Source: Treponemataceae bacterium
Lineage (GTDB): Bacteria > Spirochaetota > Spirochaetia > Treponematales > Treponemataceae
Direction: 5' to 3'
NCBI GenBank assembly: GCA_024402495.1
Contig: JAKSTR010000013.1
Coordinates: forward strand, 1 to 46,620
DNA: 46,620 nucleotides
How positions within the stretch are numbered: the first letter of the stretch is position 1; each line of letters opens with the position of its first letter. Positions 18,144 through 27,329 of the stretch are shown here, piece by piece. Below the pieces are notes generated by a model. It searched no databases and was not told the DNA's origin. It saw only the letters and a program-made list of their open reading frames with translations. Both the position numbers and the translations under genes were made by a program.

Positions 18144-18199
18144 GTTGCCTTAAATGCCCTTTGCTTTGCAGCACGGGGCACTTATTCAATTATATAAAA

Positions 18200-19759
18200 T
18201 TAATATTTAGCTTTTCTTAAGCGAACCTGTTCAATATCTGTACTGAACAATTCGCGCAAGTCGTTCAAGCCAAGTGCCATAAGCGCCATACGGTCAATAC
18301 CAATACCCCAAGCAGCAACCGGCACATCAATACCCATAGCTTTTGTAACTTCCGGTCTGAAAATACCAGAACCGCCAAGTTCAAACCAGCCCAAAACCGG
18401 GTGCTTGATATGAACTTCTACAGAAGGTTCTGTAAACGGGAAGTAGCCAGGAACATATTTAACTTCTGTTGCACCGGCAATTTCTACGGCGAACATTTCC
18501 AAAAAGCCCAAAAGTGTCTTTAAGTTTACGTCTTCGCCCAAAACAATACCTTCAGTCTGGTAAAAGTCCGAAAGGTGAGTTGCGTCTACTTTGTCATAGC
18601 GGAAACAGCGGGCAATACCAAAATATTTTCCAGGAATTTTTGGATTTGAACCAAGCTGATGAGCAGACAAAACAGTTCCCTGACTGCGCAGAATCAAGCG
18701 GCGTGTAAATTCGGTATCAAAATCGTAATTCCAGCCGCGGCTGCCAGATTTACCGCCGTCGCGGTGAACGGCTGCAACATTTGACAGATATGGTTCGTCA
18801 ATTTTTTTGGCGTGAGTTGGATTTTTAAGATAGTAAACATCGTGAATGTCGCGCGCAGCGTGGAACTGAGGCATGAACAATGCATCGCTGTTCCAGAATT
18901 CGGTTTCTACAAGCGGTCCGTCAAATTCTTCAAATCCAATAGAAACAAGCTTGTCTTTTACGCTTTCAAGGAATGAAACATAGGCGTTTGTACGGCCCGG
19001 AATAATACGTGCCGGTGGAACTGCAATATTGTAAGCGCGGAAAGTCTTGTCTTTCCATTCGCCGGTAGCAAGCATTTTAGATGTAAGCATACCAGTTTCT
19101 TCGCCCGTTACGCCTGCTTCAACCAAAGCTTTTGCAACATCGCCGGCAGCAGCAGTTAAGTTATAAACAACGGTTTCACGTTCCATAATACGGAAAGCAG
19201 CATCAGCAGCGCCGCGTTTTTTAGCCAGAGTATTCATGACAGCCATTTCGTCAGCACTTAAGGCATCTTTGTCCAGCAAACCATTTTCTGCACCGGCGGC
19301 TTTTTTAAGCAATGCTGCCGTAGTGCTTACGCGTGCCGAAAGTTCCTTGCCGGTATAAGCTGCCTTTTTTTCTGCATCCATTGCAAGTACGCCTTCTTTA
19401 GAAAGCGTACCGAATGCACTACCAACATCTTTATTTTCAATGCCTAGTTCTTTGGCAATCTGCGGCAATGCCAAAGAACCTTTTTCTTTCAGCAAAGCAA
19501 CAATTCTTTCATCGTAAGTACCTTTTTCTACAAAAGTCTTACCTAAATCTGTAATTTCGTAATATGTATGCGGCTCGCGGCGTGCAACAGCTGCAAGTTC
19601 CTTACCAGCCAGCCATGAAAAAGCCTGGTTTGCGTGACCTTCCTTATAAGAAAGCTCTTTTTGCAAACGTTCCGAAGTCAGCTCATCTTTTGCAGAATAT
19701 GAGCGCAAAACGCGTATTTCAAGTGGGTGCAGATTTTTAATAAGTGCTTGAATGTCCAT
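18200..19759 (-). CDS. pheS: Phenylalanine-tRNA ligase alpha subunit, archaeal/spirochaetal type
   Basis: 519 residues, far longer than the roughly 330 of ordinary bacterial PheS. It charges tRNA-Phe together with PheT. Residues 1-150 are helix-turn-helix-like units (for example LHPLEIRVLRSY and LPQIAKELGIENKDVG), as in archaeal and eukaryotic alpha subunits. The class II catalytic core follows, with motif 2 around TEFTRRLILRSQGT and motif 3 GIGIDRMALMALG near the C-terminus. Spirochaetes are known to carry an archaeal-type PheRS. The ATG overlaps the stop of the upstream small secreted-protein gene (TAATG), with GAGG in that gene. pheT is not adjacent, unlike most bacteria. Identification is firm. 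Confidence 0.95.
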   Translation of the reverse strand: MDIQALIKNLHPLEIRVLRSYSAKDELTSERLQKELSYKEGHANQAFSWLAGKELAAVARREPHTYYEITDLGKTFVEKGTYDERIVALLKEKGSLALPQIAKELGIENKDVGSAFGTLSKEGVLAMDAEKKAAYTGKELSARVSTTAALLKKAAGAENGLLDKDALSADEMAVMNTLAKKRGAADAAFRIMERETVVYNLTAAAGDVAKALVEAGVTGEETGMLTSKMLATGEWKDKTFRAYNIAVPPARIIPGRTNAYVSFLESVKDKLVSIGFEEFDGPLVETEFWNSDALFMPQFHAARDIHDVYYLKNPTHAKKIDEPYLSNVAAVHRDGGKSGSRGWNYDFDTEFTRRLILRSQGTVLSAHQLGSNPKIPGKYFGIARCFRYDKVDATHLSDFYQTEGIVLGEDVNLKTLLGFLEMFAVEIAGATEVKYVPGYFPFTEPSVEVHIKHPVLGWFELGGSGIFRPEVTKAMGIDVPVAAWGIGIDRMALMALGLNDLRELFSTDIEQVRLRKAKY

Positions 19760-20163
19760 TAGTTTTCCTCTTGGATTATATATTTCCTAAATACAACGTT
19801 AGCCCGGTACCGAGCCAAATGTTTTTCATTGTCGTATCGTAAAATTGCCTGTGAATTGTAATTGTACCAGTCGTAGCCGAATTCTGCGGTTAACTTGCGG
19901 GCTACATCGCGCACGGCATAAACTGCGTCGCTTTCGTGGTAAAGTGAATCGTAAACGATGTATGTAATGTAGGCTTCGTTTCCATAAGGCGAAAAGCGAA
20001 CTTCTACTGTATAGGTTCTGTTAGTATCAGGAATTGTGCCCGACATTGTACGGTAAATAACTTCTTCCCAAGGTTTTGCATTTTTCTCTTTACCAGAATC
20101 CTGAGCAAATGCAAAAATAACTGCACAAAAGGCAAGCATAAAAATTGCTGTAATTTTTTTCAT
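19759..20163 (-). CDS. Small exported protein upstream of pheS, unknown function
   Basis: 134 residues. The N-terminus is a clear Sec signal peptide: MKK, a hydrophobic core (ITAIFMLAFCAVIFAF) and a likely cut after AFA, before QDSGKE. The mature part is about 113 residues, rich in Tyr, Asn and charged residues, with alternating strand-like segments (TYTVEVRF, AYITYIVY, ARYRANVVF). There is no lipobox, so it is probably periplasmic. A purine-rich ribosome-binding site (GGGGAGA) precedes the ATG. Its stop overlaps the pheS start, so pheS translation depends on this gene. I do not recognise the family; it may be restricted to treponemes. Confidence 0.85.
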   Translation of the reverse strand: MKKITAIFMLAFCAVIFAFAQDSGKEKNAKPWEEVIYRTMSGTIPDTNRTYTVEVRFSPYGNEAYITYIVYDSLYHESDAVYAVRDVARKLTAEFGYDWYNYNSQAILRYDNEKHLARYRANVVFRKYIIQEEN

Positions 20164-20217
20164 TTTTCTCCCCTTTTTAAATAATTGATTGGTAATTTCA
20201 TAAAAAACCTTCTTTTT

Positions 20218-20246
20218 ATAATAGCATTTTACGCCTGTATGGTAAA
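20218..20246 (-). promoter_or_regulatory. Predicted promoter of the exported protein-pheS operon
   Basis: On the minus strand TTTACC (20241-20246, 4 of 6) and TATTAT (20218-20223, 5 of 6) are separated by exactly 17 bp. The predicted transcript starts near 20211, giving a leader of about 48 nt with a normal ribosome-binding site. I see no T-box or leader peptide. Confidence 0.5.
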
Positions 20247-20340
20247 GAAGTTTTATTCACACTAAAAATTTTATATTAAACCGAAAAAATACGGCGCCAC
20301 TTTATATTTTCAAATTTTACCGGAATATAAAAAGCAAAAC

Positions 20341-20378
20341 AAAAAACCGGAACTTTCTGCGCAGAAAATTCCGGTTTT
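20341..20378. terminator. Terminator of the chemotaxis receptor gene
   Basis: An A-run plus CCGGAA pairs with TTCCGG plus a T-run, with a second small hairpin (TTTCTGCGCAGAAA) extending the stem. It lies about 40 nt past the receptor stop on the minus strand and is symmetrical enough to work in both directions. Confidence 0.88.
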
Positions 20379-20417
20379 TTTAATGTTTTATTCGTGCCGA
20401 AGCCGTTTATAAAAAAC

Positions 20418-22280
20418 CTAAACTATAAATTTTTCAGTTTCTTTAGAAAGGGCGTCTGCAATGCTTCGGTTTTCAACTGCAAGCGACGTAAGTTCAATTA
20501 CGTTTTCGCGGATTGCCTTTGTACTGCTTTCAATTTCTTCACTGCCCTGGTTAAGTTTTTCCGCCAGAGAAGAAAGCTGTTTAACGTGACTTCCAACGCC
20601 GTCAACGCTTTGGTGCATTGTGGCATAATTATCAAGAATTTCAGAAGAAATTTCCTTAATATTGTACAAAGCTTCAACAATCTGCTGGCTTCCCGAATTC
20701 TGCTCATCCATGGAAAGCTTAATTTCCGTAATGAGGTTGTTGTCTACGGAAATCTGGTCTGCAATGCCGGCAAAAACTTCGCCCGCATTTTTAGAAGCAT
20801 TGTAAACATTCTGAATGTTTGCCGTAACCTTGGAAAGCGTTTCGTTGATTGCGTGGCTTTGGGTTGTCGTGTTTTCAGAAAGCTTACGGATTTCTTCTGC
20901 AACAACACTGAAACCTTTACCGGCTTCACCGGCGTGCGCAGCTTCAATTGCCGCGTTCATGGCAAGAAGGTTGGTCTGGCTTGCAACAGATTCAATAACC
21001 TTGTTCGTGTTCAAAAGCTCGTCAGACTGCTGAAGGACAAGCTGAATCATGCTGTTAACTTCGCTGATTAAGCCGTTGCCGTTACCCGAATTGGTTAAAA
21101 GGTTTTTGAAGCTTTCGCCAAATTTATCAATATTTATGGTAATTGAATTGATGTTTGCCTTTAATTCTTCAATTGCTGTAGACGACTGATTTACCGCATC
21201 ATTCTGTTCTTCAAGTTTTTCGGAAAGCTTTGCAATAATGCCGGTCATCTGGTTCATGGTTGCGGCAGTTTCTTCTACCGCCTGCTGCTGAATTTTTGCA
21301 CTGTGGTTCAAATCGCCGGAATTGTCGCTAATCTGCAAAATTTCATCCGAAATATTGCCGGTAAAATCGTCAATTTTTCCTGCAAGTTCCGTTAAGGCAG
21401 AAGTTTTTTTGCGCGACGTTGCAACCATGTTGTTCATTGCACCGGCAAAACTGTTTACCATTACGCGCATTGAATTGATTTCGTCTTTGCTTTTGTTTTC
21501 TTTCAAACGGAAGGTCAAATCGCCGCTTTCCATCTGTTTAAGGCCTTTTGCCGTATTTTGAATTGGTTTTGTAAAAAGCTGGGAGAAAATAACTGCCGAA
21601 CCTAAAGCGAGCAGTAAGAAAATAATAGAAAAAAATGCGCTTCTTCCAACGGCGCTGCTTACTTTATTCTGAAGTTCTCCGCTGATTTTACCAAGTTCTT
21701 CGTCAATGTCGTCGTAATAATTTCCGCTGCTTATAACCCAGTTCCACGGTTCAAACGCCATAGAAAAAGTGCGCTTGGGCTTTACGGTAACGCCGTCAGC
21801 CTTTGTAAACCAGAATTCGGTAAAACCGCCGTCTTTGTTTTTGGACGTTGTCTTTAAGATTTCCTGAATAATCATGACGCCGTTTTTATCTTCAAGGTTG
21901 TAGCGGTTTTTTCCTTCCTGATCCGGCAGAATAGGGTGGGCGATAAGAATATAGTTTGTATCGTCAATCCAGAAATATCCGTCGCGTTTATCGCCGTAGC
22001 GCAAGCCTTTTACCAGTTTTATTGCCTGTGCCTGTGCTTCTTCGCGCGTTAAGCTGCCGTTCTGTTCTTCTTTATAAATGGTATTTAAAAGTTCAATTAC
22101 ATTCTGCACCTGAAACTTTACGGCATCGTCGTAACCAACCATGCGCTGTTCCGTAATGCGCTGGGTAGAAAACGTGCGTATAACGCCCATTGAAAGGGTA
22201 TTAATTAATGCACTTGCAGCGTACATTACCAGAACAAGCACAATACTATAGATAATCATTGTGGATTTTATAGATTTCAT
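20418..22280 (-). CDS. Methyl-accepting chemotaxis protein with single Cache sensor
   Basis: 620 residues. Membrane helix 8-30, periplasmic sCache-type sensor about 40-195 ([19 protein letters not shown] at 101-119 and [11 protein letters not shown] at 181-191 are characteristic), membrane helix 214-236, HAMP 237-290, then the cytoplasmic signalling coiled coil. The conserved hairpin tip reads [21 protein letters not shown], which binds CheW and CheA. sCache domains usually sense small organic acids or amino acids. GAGGA precedes the ATG. A hairpin (CTCAAAAAA/TTTTTTGAG) lies in the leader at 22315-22342. It is a single-gene unit. Typical of motile spirochaetes. The ligand is unknown. Confidence 0.95.
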   Translation of the reverse strand: MKSIKSTMIIYSIVLVLVMYAASALINTLSMGVIRTFSTQRITEQRMVGYDDAVKFQVQNVIELLNTIYKEEQNGSLTREEAQAQAIKLVKGLRYGDKRDGYFWIDDTNYILIAHPILPDQEGKNRYNLEDKNGVMIIQEILKTTSKNKDGGFTEFWFTKADGVTVKPKRTFSMAFEPWNWVISSGNYYDDIDEELGKISGELQNKVSSAVGRSAFFSIIFLLLALGSAVIFSQLFTKPIQNTAKGLKQMESGDLTFRLKENKSKDEINSMRVMVNSFAGAMNNMVATSRKKTSALTELAGKIDDFTGNISDEILQISDNSGDLNHSAKIQQQAVEETAATMNQMTGIIAKLSEKLEEQNDAVNQSSTAIEELKANINSITINIDKFGESFKNLLTNSGNGNGLISEVNSMIQLVLQQSDELLNTNKVIESVASQTNLLAMNAAIEAAHAGEAGKGFSVVAEEIRKLSENTTTQSHAINETLSKVTANIQNVYNASKNAGEVFAGIADQISVDNNLITEIKLSMDEQNSGSQQIVEALYNIKEISSEILDNYATMHQSVDGVGSHVKQLSSLAEKLNQGSEEIESSTKAIRENVIELTSLAVENRSIADALSKETEKFIV

Positions 22281-22436
22281 GGGTTCCTCACATCCAAAAT
22301 CTTTCTATTTCTAACTCAAAAAATACAGAAAGTTTTTTTGAGCTGGCTTGAAATTTTTCAATTTCTTCATATAAATTTAGTTAATTTATATAAATTTTTT
22401 ACTAAGTAATATAACTAATAACTATAAGAGGATTTT

Positions 22437-23489
22437 ATGAATTTTGCAAAAGAAAATTACAAGGGATTTCTGATGAGCCTTGCCATTGCAGTGCCGTCAT
22501 TTTTTATTGGAAAAATGTTTCCGATTATAGGCGGACCGGTTATTGCAATTTTAGCCGGAATGATTATCACGCTTTTTGTAAAAGATAAAAGCCCTTTTGC
22601 AAAAGGAATTACTTTTGTAAGCAAAAAGATTTTGCAGTGGGCAGTCATTCTGCTTGGATTCGGACTAAACCTTTCGGTGGTTTTGCAGACCGGCGCACAG
22701 GCTTTGCCGATTATCGTTTCTACAATTTCAGCATCACTGATTATTGCCTTCGTTTTGTGCAGGCTTTTAAAAATACCTGGCAAAACCGCAACTCTGGTTG
22801 GAGTAGGTTCCAGCATTTGCGGCGGTTCTGCCATTGCCGCAACCGCGCCGGTTATCAGCGCCGATGACGAAGAAGTTGCACAGGCAATAAGCGTAATTTT
22901 CTTTTTCAATGTTCTTGCGGCATTAATTTTTCCGTATTTTGGAACATTCATCGGGTTCAGCCAGACTGACCCAAATGCTTTCGGCATTTTTGCAGGCACC
23001 GCTGTAAACGATACTTCCAGCGTAACGGCATGCGCCAGCACATGGGACAACCTTTACGGCTTGGGCAGCGCAACTTTGGACAAAGCCGTTACCGTAAAAT
23101 TAACCCGAACCCTTGCAATTATTCCTATAACTTTATGCCTTGCCCTGTGGAACGCACGAAAAGCAAAAAAATCGGAAGGAAACGGGGAAAACGCAAAAAA
23201 CGCCTTTAACCTTAAAAAGATATTTCCTTTTTTCATTCTATATTTCGTGCTGGCTTCGCTTATAACGACTGTTGCAACTTCAGTTTTTGGCGTAAATGCT
23301 GCTATTTTTAAGCCTGTAAAAGAATTAAGTAAATTTTTCATAATCTGGGCAATGGCTGCAATAGGCTTTAACACAAACATCGTAAAACTTGTAAAAACCG
23401 GCGGCAAACCGCTGATTCTGGGCTTTTGCTGCTGGCTTGGCATTACAGCCGTCAGCATTTTAATGCAGATTGTTTTGGGTCTTTTTTAA
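22437..23489 (+). CDS. YeiH/UPF0324-family membrane transporter (putative sulfate exporter family)
   Basis: 350 residues with about ten hydrophobic segments. Family hallmarks are ILAGMIITL near 38-46, [15 protein letters not shown] at 66-80, the glycine-rich [18 protein letters not shown] near 122-139 and [13 protein letters not shown] near 189-201. Members are annotated as putative sulfate or anion exporters mostly by similarity; the true substrate is poorly defined. AGAGGA lies upstream of the ATG. The stop TAA shares its last base with the ATG of the pseudouridine synthase (TAATG), so the two are translationally coupled, although no functional link is evident. Confidence 0.9.
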   Translation: MNFAKENYKGFLMSLAIAVPSFFIGKMFPIIGGPVIAILAGMIITLFVKDKSPFAKGITFVSKKILQWAVILLGFGLNLSVVLQTGAQALPIIVSTISASLIIAFVLCRLLKIPGKTATLVGVGSSICGGSAIAATAPVISADDEEVAQAISVIFFFNVLAALIFPYFGTFIGFSQTDPNAFGIFAGTAVNDTSSVTACASTWDNLYGLGSATLDKAVTVKLTRTLAIIPITLCLALWNARKAKKSEGNGENAKNAFNLKKIFPFFILYFVLASLITTVATSVFGVNAAIFKPVKELSKFFIIWAMAAIGFNTNIVKLVKTGGKPLILGFCCWLGITAVSILMQIVLGLF

Positions 23490-25177
23490 TGTTTCCGCCC
23501 TTTGACCAGACCCTTGCAAAGCAGTATTGCCTTGCCCTTATGGAAAAATTAGATGCCTGCCGCCGCCTTGATTACGAAACCGAAGAAAGTGCGGCAAATC
23601 CTGATTTTTCTACAGACTGGCTTTATGCCCAAAAACCCAGCCGCCCGGCAGCAGGGCAAATGTTCGGGGTTCTGGTTTGTGCCGACGTAAACAAAAAGTT
23701 TTCGGCAGAAGGGAAAAACGTTATATTAAAGGCATTTTCCGGGCAGTTTAACAGCCACTGGCACGTTGCAGGCTGGGTGCCGCCGCTTTTAGACACAGAC
23801 GAATTTGATAAAATTACCCGTGAATCCGACAAAATAATCCACCAGCTGAGCGACCAAATTGAAAAAACAGGCGAAAAAATTGCGGAAATTGAAAAATTCC
23901 TGCAAAACTCCGCCGCCGGTTCTGAAAAAAATGGCGAAAACATTCCGGCACTAAACGAAAACTTAAATAATCTCCGCATACAAAAATCACAGCTACAAAT
24001 TGAACGCAAAAACCGTTCCAAACAATCGATGAAAGAGATTTTTGGTCTTTATAAAATTCACTGCGCCAGCGGCGAAACATTAAATTTCTGCGATATTTTT
24101 GAAAACGACCAGCCGCCGACAGGGTGGGGCGAGTGCTGTGCGCCCAAACTGCTAAATCATGCATACAAAAACGGTCTTGTTCCAATAAGCATGGCGGAAT
24201 TTTTCTACGGCGCAGAACCAAAATCCGGCTTAAAAAAACACAAGCAGTTCTATCCGCCATGCGACGAAAAATGCGCGCTTATATTACCCCACATTTTGGG
24301 CCTGCAAATACTTTATCAGGACGAAGAAATTGTGGTCATAAACAAGCCGTCGGGACTTTTATCAATTCCCGGGCGCGGCGACGACAAAACCGACAGCGCA
24401 ACAAGCCGCCTGAAGCAGCTTTTTCCGGACTGCATAGAACAGCCTTCCGTTCACCGGCTGGACATGGATACTTCCGGCATTCTGGTTCTGGCGCTTACCG
24501 AAGAAAGCCACCGCAATCTGTCAATGCAGTTTATGAACGGCACGATAAAAAAACGCTACATAGCTTTTTTGCGCGGCAAAATTCTTCAAAATGAAGACGA
24601 ATGTGGAAAACTTGTTGAAAAAACTGAATTTTTTGAGGAAAATTGTGGAAAACTCAATTTTTCAGCTGCTTTTGAAAGCGCAAAAAACAGAATCGGCATA
24701 AAAACCCTTGAAAAATTAAACCAGTGCATGAACGAAAATGCAAAAATGTGCAGAATTTTTACGCAATTTGACAATTCTGGTATGCCGTGCAGCGGCAGAA
24801 TCTGCCTGAAATTCCGCCTTGATATAGAAAACCGCCCCCACCAGATTTACGACCCGGTCTGGGGTAAAACCGGCATTACCGACTGGCACATCGTACCACC
24901 GCAATTTGAAAAATATTACATCAAAGGCTTCAATCTAACCAAAAATCAGGCTGAAATGCTAAAAAATACGCCGCATACCTGCGTGGAATTTTCACCCCAA
25001 ACCGGAAGAACTCACCAGCTGAGGCTTCATTCTGCAAGCAGATACGGCTTAAACGCCCCGATAATCGGCGATAATTTGTACGGCACCCAAATAAACGGCG
25101 AACGGCTGATGCTGAATGCCGTAGAACTGGAATTCGTGCACCCGAAAACCGGCGAAAGAATGTATTTTGTTCTTTAA
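23489..25177 (+). CDS. RluA-family pseudouridine synthase, long form with N-terminal domain and insertion
   Basis: 562 residues from the ATG at 23489 that overlaps the upstream stop. Residues 55-100 (GQMFGVLV...AFSGQF...GWVPPLLD) and a coiled coil at about 110-185 match the N-terminal module of the long RluA-like proteins known from gammaproteobacteria; GECCAPKLLNHAY (214-226) follows. The catalytic domain starts near 275: VINKPSGLLSIPGR (283-296), catalytic HRLDMDTSG (322-330, Asp325), RPHQIYDPVWGK (449-460) and GRTHQLR toward the end. Between KKRYIAFLRG and GRICLKFRLD there is an insertion of about 65-70 residues (365-434) with a repeated CGKL, absent from the relatives I recall. The target uridine is unknown. 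Family is firm. Confidence 0.92.
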   Translation: MFPPFDQTLAKQYCLALMEKLDACRRLDYETEESAANPDFSTDWLYAQKPSRPAAGQMFGVLVCADVNKKFSAEGKNVILKAFSGQFNSHWHVAGWVPPLLDTDEFDKITRESDKIIHQLSDQIEKTGEKIAEIEKFLQNSAAGSEKNGENIPALNENLNNLRIQKSQLQIERKNRSKQSMKEIFGLYKIHCASGETLNFCDIFENDQPPTGWGECCAPKLLNHAYKNGLVPISMAEFFYGAEPKSGLKKHKQFYPPCDEKCALILPHILGLQILYQDEEIVVINKPSGLLSIPGRGDDKTDSATSRLKQLFPDCIEQPSVHRLDMDTSGILVLALTEESHRNLSMQFMNGTIKKRYIAFLRGKILQNEDECGKLVEKTEFFEENCGKLNFSAAFESAKNRIGIKTLEKLNQCMNENAKMCRIFTQFDNSGMPCSGRICLKFRLDIENRPHQIYDPVWGKTGITDWHIVPPQFEKYYIKGFNLTKNQAEMLKNTPHTCVEFSPQTGRTHQLRLHSASRYGLNAPIIGDNLYGTQINGERLMLNAVELEFVHPKTGERMYFVL

Positions 25178-25633
25178 TTTTCAAATATTGCACTAAAAGC
25201 GCAGTTTGGGCTAATATTTTGCCATGAACAACAATTTGAACGCATTAAACGCCCCCCGCTGGCAAACACAAAGCATTTACAAATCTACAAAATCACAGGA
25301 TTTTATGAACGATTTAGCCGAAATGCGCAGCCTTCAAACTGAATTATGCGATTTTTTCGGCAAATCTGAAGTTTCCACAAGTTTTCCACAATGGCTGGCA
25401 AGCTTTTTGCCCAAATATAACAGAATTTACGCCCTTGCAACGAATTTGTACGCTTATGTAAGCGTTTTGTACATGGTAGACACAACAAATGCAGAATTTA
25501 TCAACAATATTTCAACAATTGATGAAGAAATTGCAAAAATTGACCAGATTGACGTTAAGTTTAAAAGCCTTTTTGCACAGAAATATGCTGAAAATTCACG
25601 GTTTTTAGAAGATTTTTACACAAGTTTTCCACA
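24602..25633. repeat. Cluster of AGTTTTCCACA (DnaA-box-like) sequences inside rluA-like and pepF genes
   Basis: Exact 11-mers occur as TGTGGAAAACT at 24602-24612 and 24644-24654, and as AGTTTTCCACA at 25380-25390 and 25623-25633. A one-base-shorter copy, GTTTCCACAA, is at 25371-25380. In the rluA-like gene they encode a repeated CGKL within the unusual insertion; in pepF they encode a repeated SFPQ. The same 11-mer is in the candidate origin and at 4027. Binding by DnaA is a hypothesis. Confidence 0.4.
25188..25217 (+). promoter_or_regulatory. Predicted leaderless promoter of pepF
   Basis: TTGCAC at 25188-25193 (-35, 3 of 6) and TAATAT at 25212-25217 (-10, 4 of 6) are separated by 18 bp. Exactly 6 nt separate the -10 from the ATG at 25224, and there is no Shine-Dalgarno sequence. 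The whole element fits into the 46-bp gap after the rluA-like gene. Confidence 0.5.
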
Positions 25634-27026
25634 ATACAGAAATTACGAGTTTTTATTTGAAGAAATCTTGCTTTTCAGCGCGCACCAGATGAGTGCCGAA
25701 AAAGAAGAACTTGCAAGCTTGCTTAATCTAAGCGGCGCAAACAGTTTCAGCCGCCTGCAGGAACAGATTATTTCTAACCTTAAAGACGAAAAATCAGGCA
25801 AAACTTTCAACGAAATTCGTAACGAGGCATATTCGGCTGACCGTGAAACCCGGAAAAATGCTTTTAATGCAGAAATTGCGCTTCTTGAAAGCAGCAAAAT
25901 ACCGCTTGCCGCGTGCCTTAACGGCATAAAAGGCACCACAATCACGCTGAACAAACAGCGCAACTGGCAAAGCGCCCTTGATAAGGCTTTGGCGCAGTCG
26001 CGGTTAAGCCAGAAAACTTTGAATGCGCTGATTGGCACAATTGAAAAATCGCTGCCAATGTGGCAGGAATATCTGAAAACCAAGGCGCAGTTGCTGCTGG
26101 GTAAAGACACTTTGGCTTTTTACGATATTTTTGCGCCGCTTGCACCTAAAACCGGTGAAAATACTGCAAAAGTATGGTCTTTTGAAGAAACAAAAAATTA
26201 CATTATAGAAAAATTCAATTCTTTTAGCGAAGATTTTGGAAATTTTGCAAAAAATGCTTTTGAACAGAACTGGATTGATGCAGAAATCAGACCGGGAAAA
26301 GTTGGCGGCGGTTGCTGTCTGGAATTTCCGCTTGCAAAAGAATCGCGTATTTTAACAAACTACACCGGCACGTTCAGCGACGTTACAACCATCGCCCACG
26401 AACTTGGTCACGCATATCATTTTGAATGCCTTAAAAATCTTGACCATCAGCTGACGCGCTATCCGATGACTCTGGCAGAAACCGCAAGCATTTTTGCAGA
26501 AACAATTCTGACAAAGGATATGATTAAAAATTCTTCCGGTTTTGAGCGTGCAAAAATCATTGAAATTCACCTTCAGGACTGCTGTCAGGTTCTGGTAGAT
26601 ATTTTAAGCCGTTTTTATTTTGAAAAATCGGTATTTGAAAAACGCCAGACCGGCGAACTGACGGCAGAAGATTTCTGCGCCCTTATGGAAGACGCCCAGC
26701 AGCGCACTTACGGAAAAGCTTTAGACACAAAGCATCCGTATATGTGGGCTTTAAAATCTCATTATTACAGCCCGTATCTTGATTTTTACAATTTTCCGTA
26801 TGCGTTTGGTCAGCTTTTCAGCGCCGGACTTTACGCCCAATACGTAAAGCAGGGCGCAGGATTTGCACAAACCTATAAAAATATGCTTTTAGATACCGGC
26901 AGATTAAGCTGCGAAGAAGTTTGCAAAAAAGCCGGTTTTGACATTCAGACTGAAGAATTCTGGCTAAGCGGCATTGAAAGCATGAAAGAAGAACTTGAAG
27001 AATTAAAGGCTTTTGCAAAATCCTAA
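25224..27026 (+). CDS. pepF: M3-family oligoendopeptidase (PepF type)
   Basis: 600 residues, the expected length. A cytoplasmic zinc metallopeptidase that trims oligopeptides. The zinc site is HELGH at 392-396 with the downstream ligand Glu419 in LAETASIFAET. The N-terminal helical lobe (1-200), the central catalytic lobe and the C-terminal part with YYSPYLDFYNFPYAFG, typical of PepF, are all present. There is no signal peptide. No ribosome-binding site precedes the ATG; a -10 box ends 6 nt upstream, so the mRNA is probably leaderless. Followed by a dispersed repeat and a terminator. Family assignment is firm; the exact PepF subtype less so. Confidence 0.93.
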   Translation: MNNNLNALNAPRWQTQSIYKSTKSQDFMNDLAEMRSLQTELCDFFGKSEVSTSFPQWLASFLPKYNRIYALATNLYAYVSVLYMVDTTNAEFINNISTIDEEIAKIDQIDVKFKSLFAQKYAENSRFLEDFYTSFPQYRNYEFLFEEILLFSAHQMSAEKEELASLLNLSGANSFSRLQEQIISNLKDEKSGKTFNEIRNEAYSADRETRKNAFNAEIALLESSKIPLAACLNGIKGTTITLNKQRNWQSALDKALAQSRLSQKTLNALIGTIEKSLPMWQEYLKTKAQLLLGKDTLAFYDIFAPLAPKTGENTAKVWSFEETKNYIIEKFNSFSEDFGNFAKNAFEQNWIDAEIRPGKVGGGCCLEFPLAKESRILTNYTGTFSDVTTIAHELGHAYHFECLKNLDHQLTRYPMTLAETASIFAETILTKDMIKNSSGFERAKIIEIHLQDCCQVLVDILSRFYFEKSVFEKRQTGELTAEDFCALMEDAQQRTYGKALDTKHPYMWALKSHYYSPYLDFYNFPYAFGQLFSAGLYAQYVKQGAGFAQTYKNMLLDTGRLSCEEVCKKAGFDIQTEEFWLSGIESMKEELEELKAFAKS

Positions 27027-27101
27027 AAAGTTCATGCTGAAATGTTAAGGTTTTACACGCCGGTAAAAACCTTAAATAAAGGTTGCTTTTTTAGCAAATA
27101 C

Positions 27102-27179
27102 ATTTTGTCATCCTGAACTTGGGTTCGCATCTGATTTATTATCAAAACCAGATCCCGAATCAAGTTCGGGATGACAAAA
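27102..27179. repeat. Dispersed palindromic repeat, copy 2
   Basis: Same element as 7730-7807: outer arms ATTTTGTCATCC and GGATGACAAAAC, then GAACTTG and CAAGTTC. The centre (GATTTATTATCAAAACC) is the reverse complement of the copy 1 centre with a few substitutions, so this copy is in the opposite orientation. It lies 75 nt after pepF. The two copies differ at compensating positions in the arms (CCCGAA with TTCAGC versus CCTGAA with TTCGGG), which suggests fold-related selection or drift. Confidence 0.8.
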
Positions 27180-27206
27180 CATAAAAACTCAACATACACA
27201 GAAAAT

Positions 27207-27238
27207 AAAAAACCGCTGAAAAATATCAGCGGTTTTTT
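27207..27238. terminator. Bidirectional terminator between pepF and the immunophilin operon
   Basis: An A-run plus CCGCTGA (27213-27219) pairs with TCAGCGG (27226-27232) plus six Ts around a 6-nt AT-rich loop. Suitable for pepF on the plus strand and for the immunophilin-containing operon on the minus strand. Confidence 0.88.
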
Positions 27239-27255
27239 GCATTCAGTTACTAAAT

Positions 27256-27289
27256 CAACATACCTCGCCACAAGCAGCGAGATATGTTG
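27256..27289. other. Stable hairpin without T-run, 3' of the immunophilin gene
   Basis: CAACATA-C-CTCGC at 27256-27268 pairs with GCGAG-A-TATGTTG at 27277-27289 with one mismatch and an 8-nt loop. It lies 41 nt past the immunophilin stop and before the T-run terminator at 27207-27238, so it would be part of the mRNA 3' end. It may protect the transcript from exonucleases or be a decayed repeat. Function unknown. Confidence 0.5.
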
Positions 27290-27329
27290 TTCTTAACAAT
27301 GGGTATTAAACCCGACTGCACGAATAAAA

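Noticed and set aside
20394-21071. 225-codon open frame antisense to the chemotaxis receptor
   Set aside because: Composition is typical of an antisense shadow of a coiled-coil gene; no start signal and no recognisable fold.
24602-25633. CRISPR-like array from the repeated 11-mers
   Set aside because: Copies are short, unevenly spaced, in both orientations and inside coding genes.
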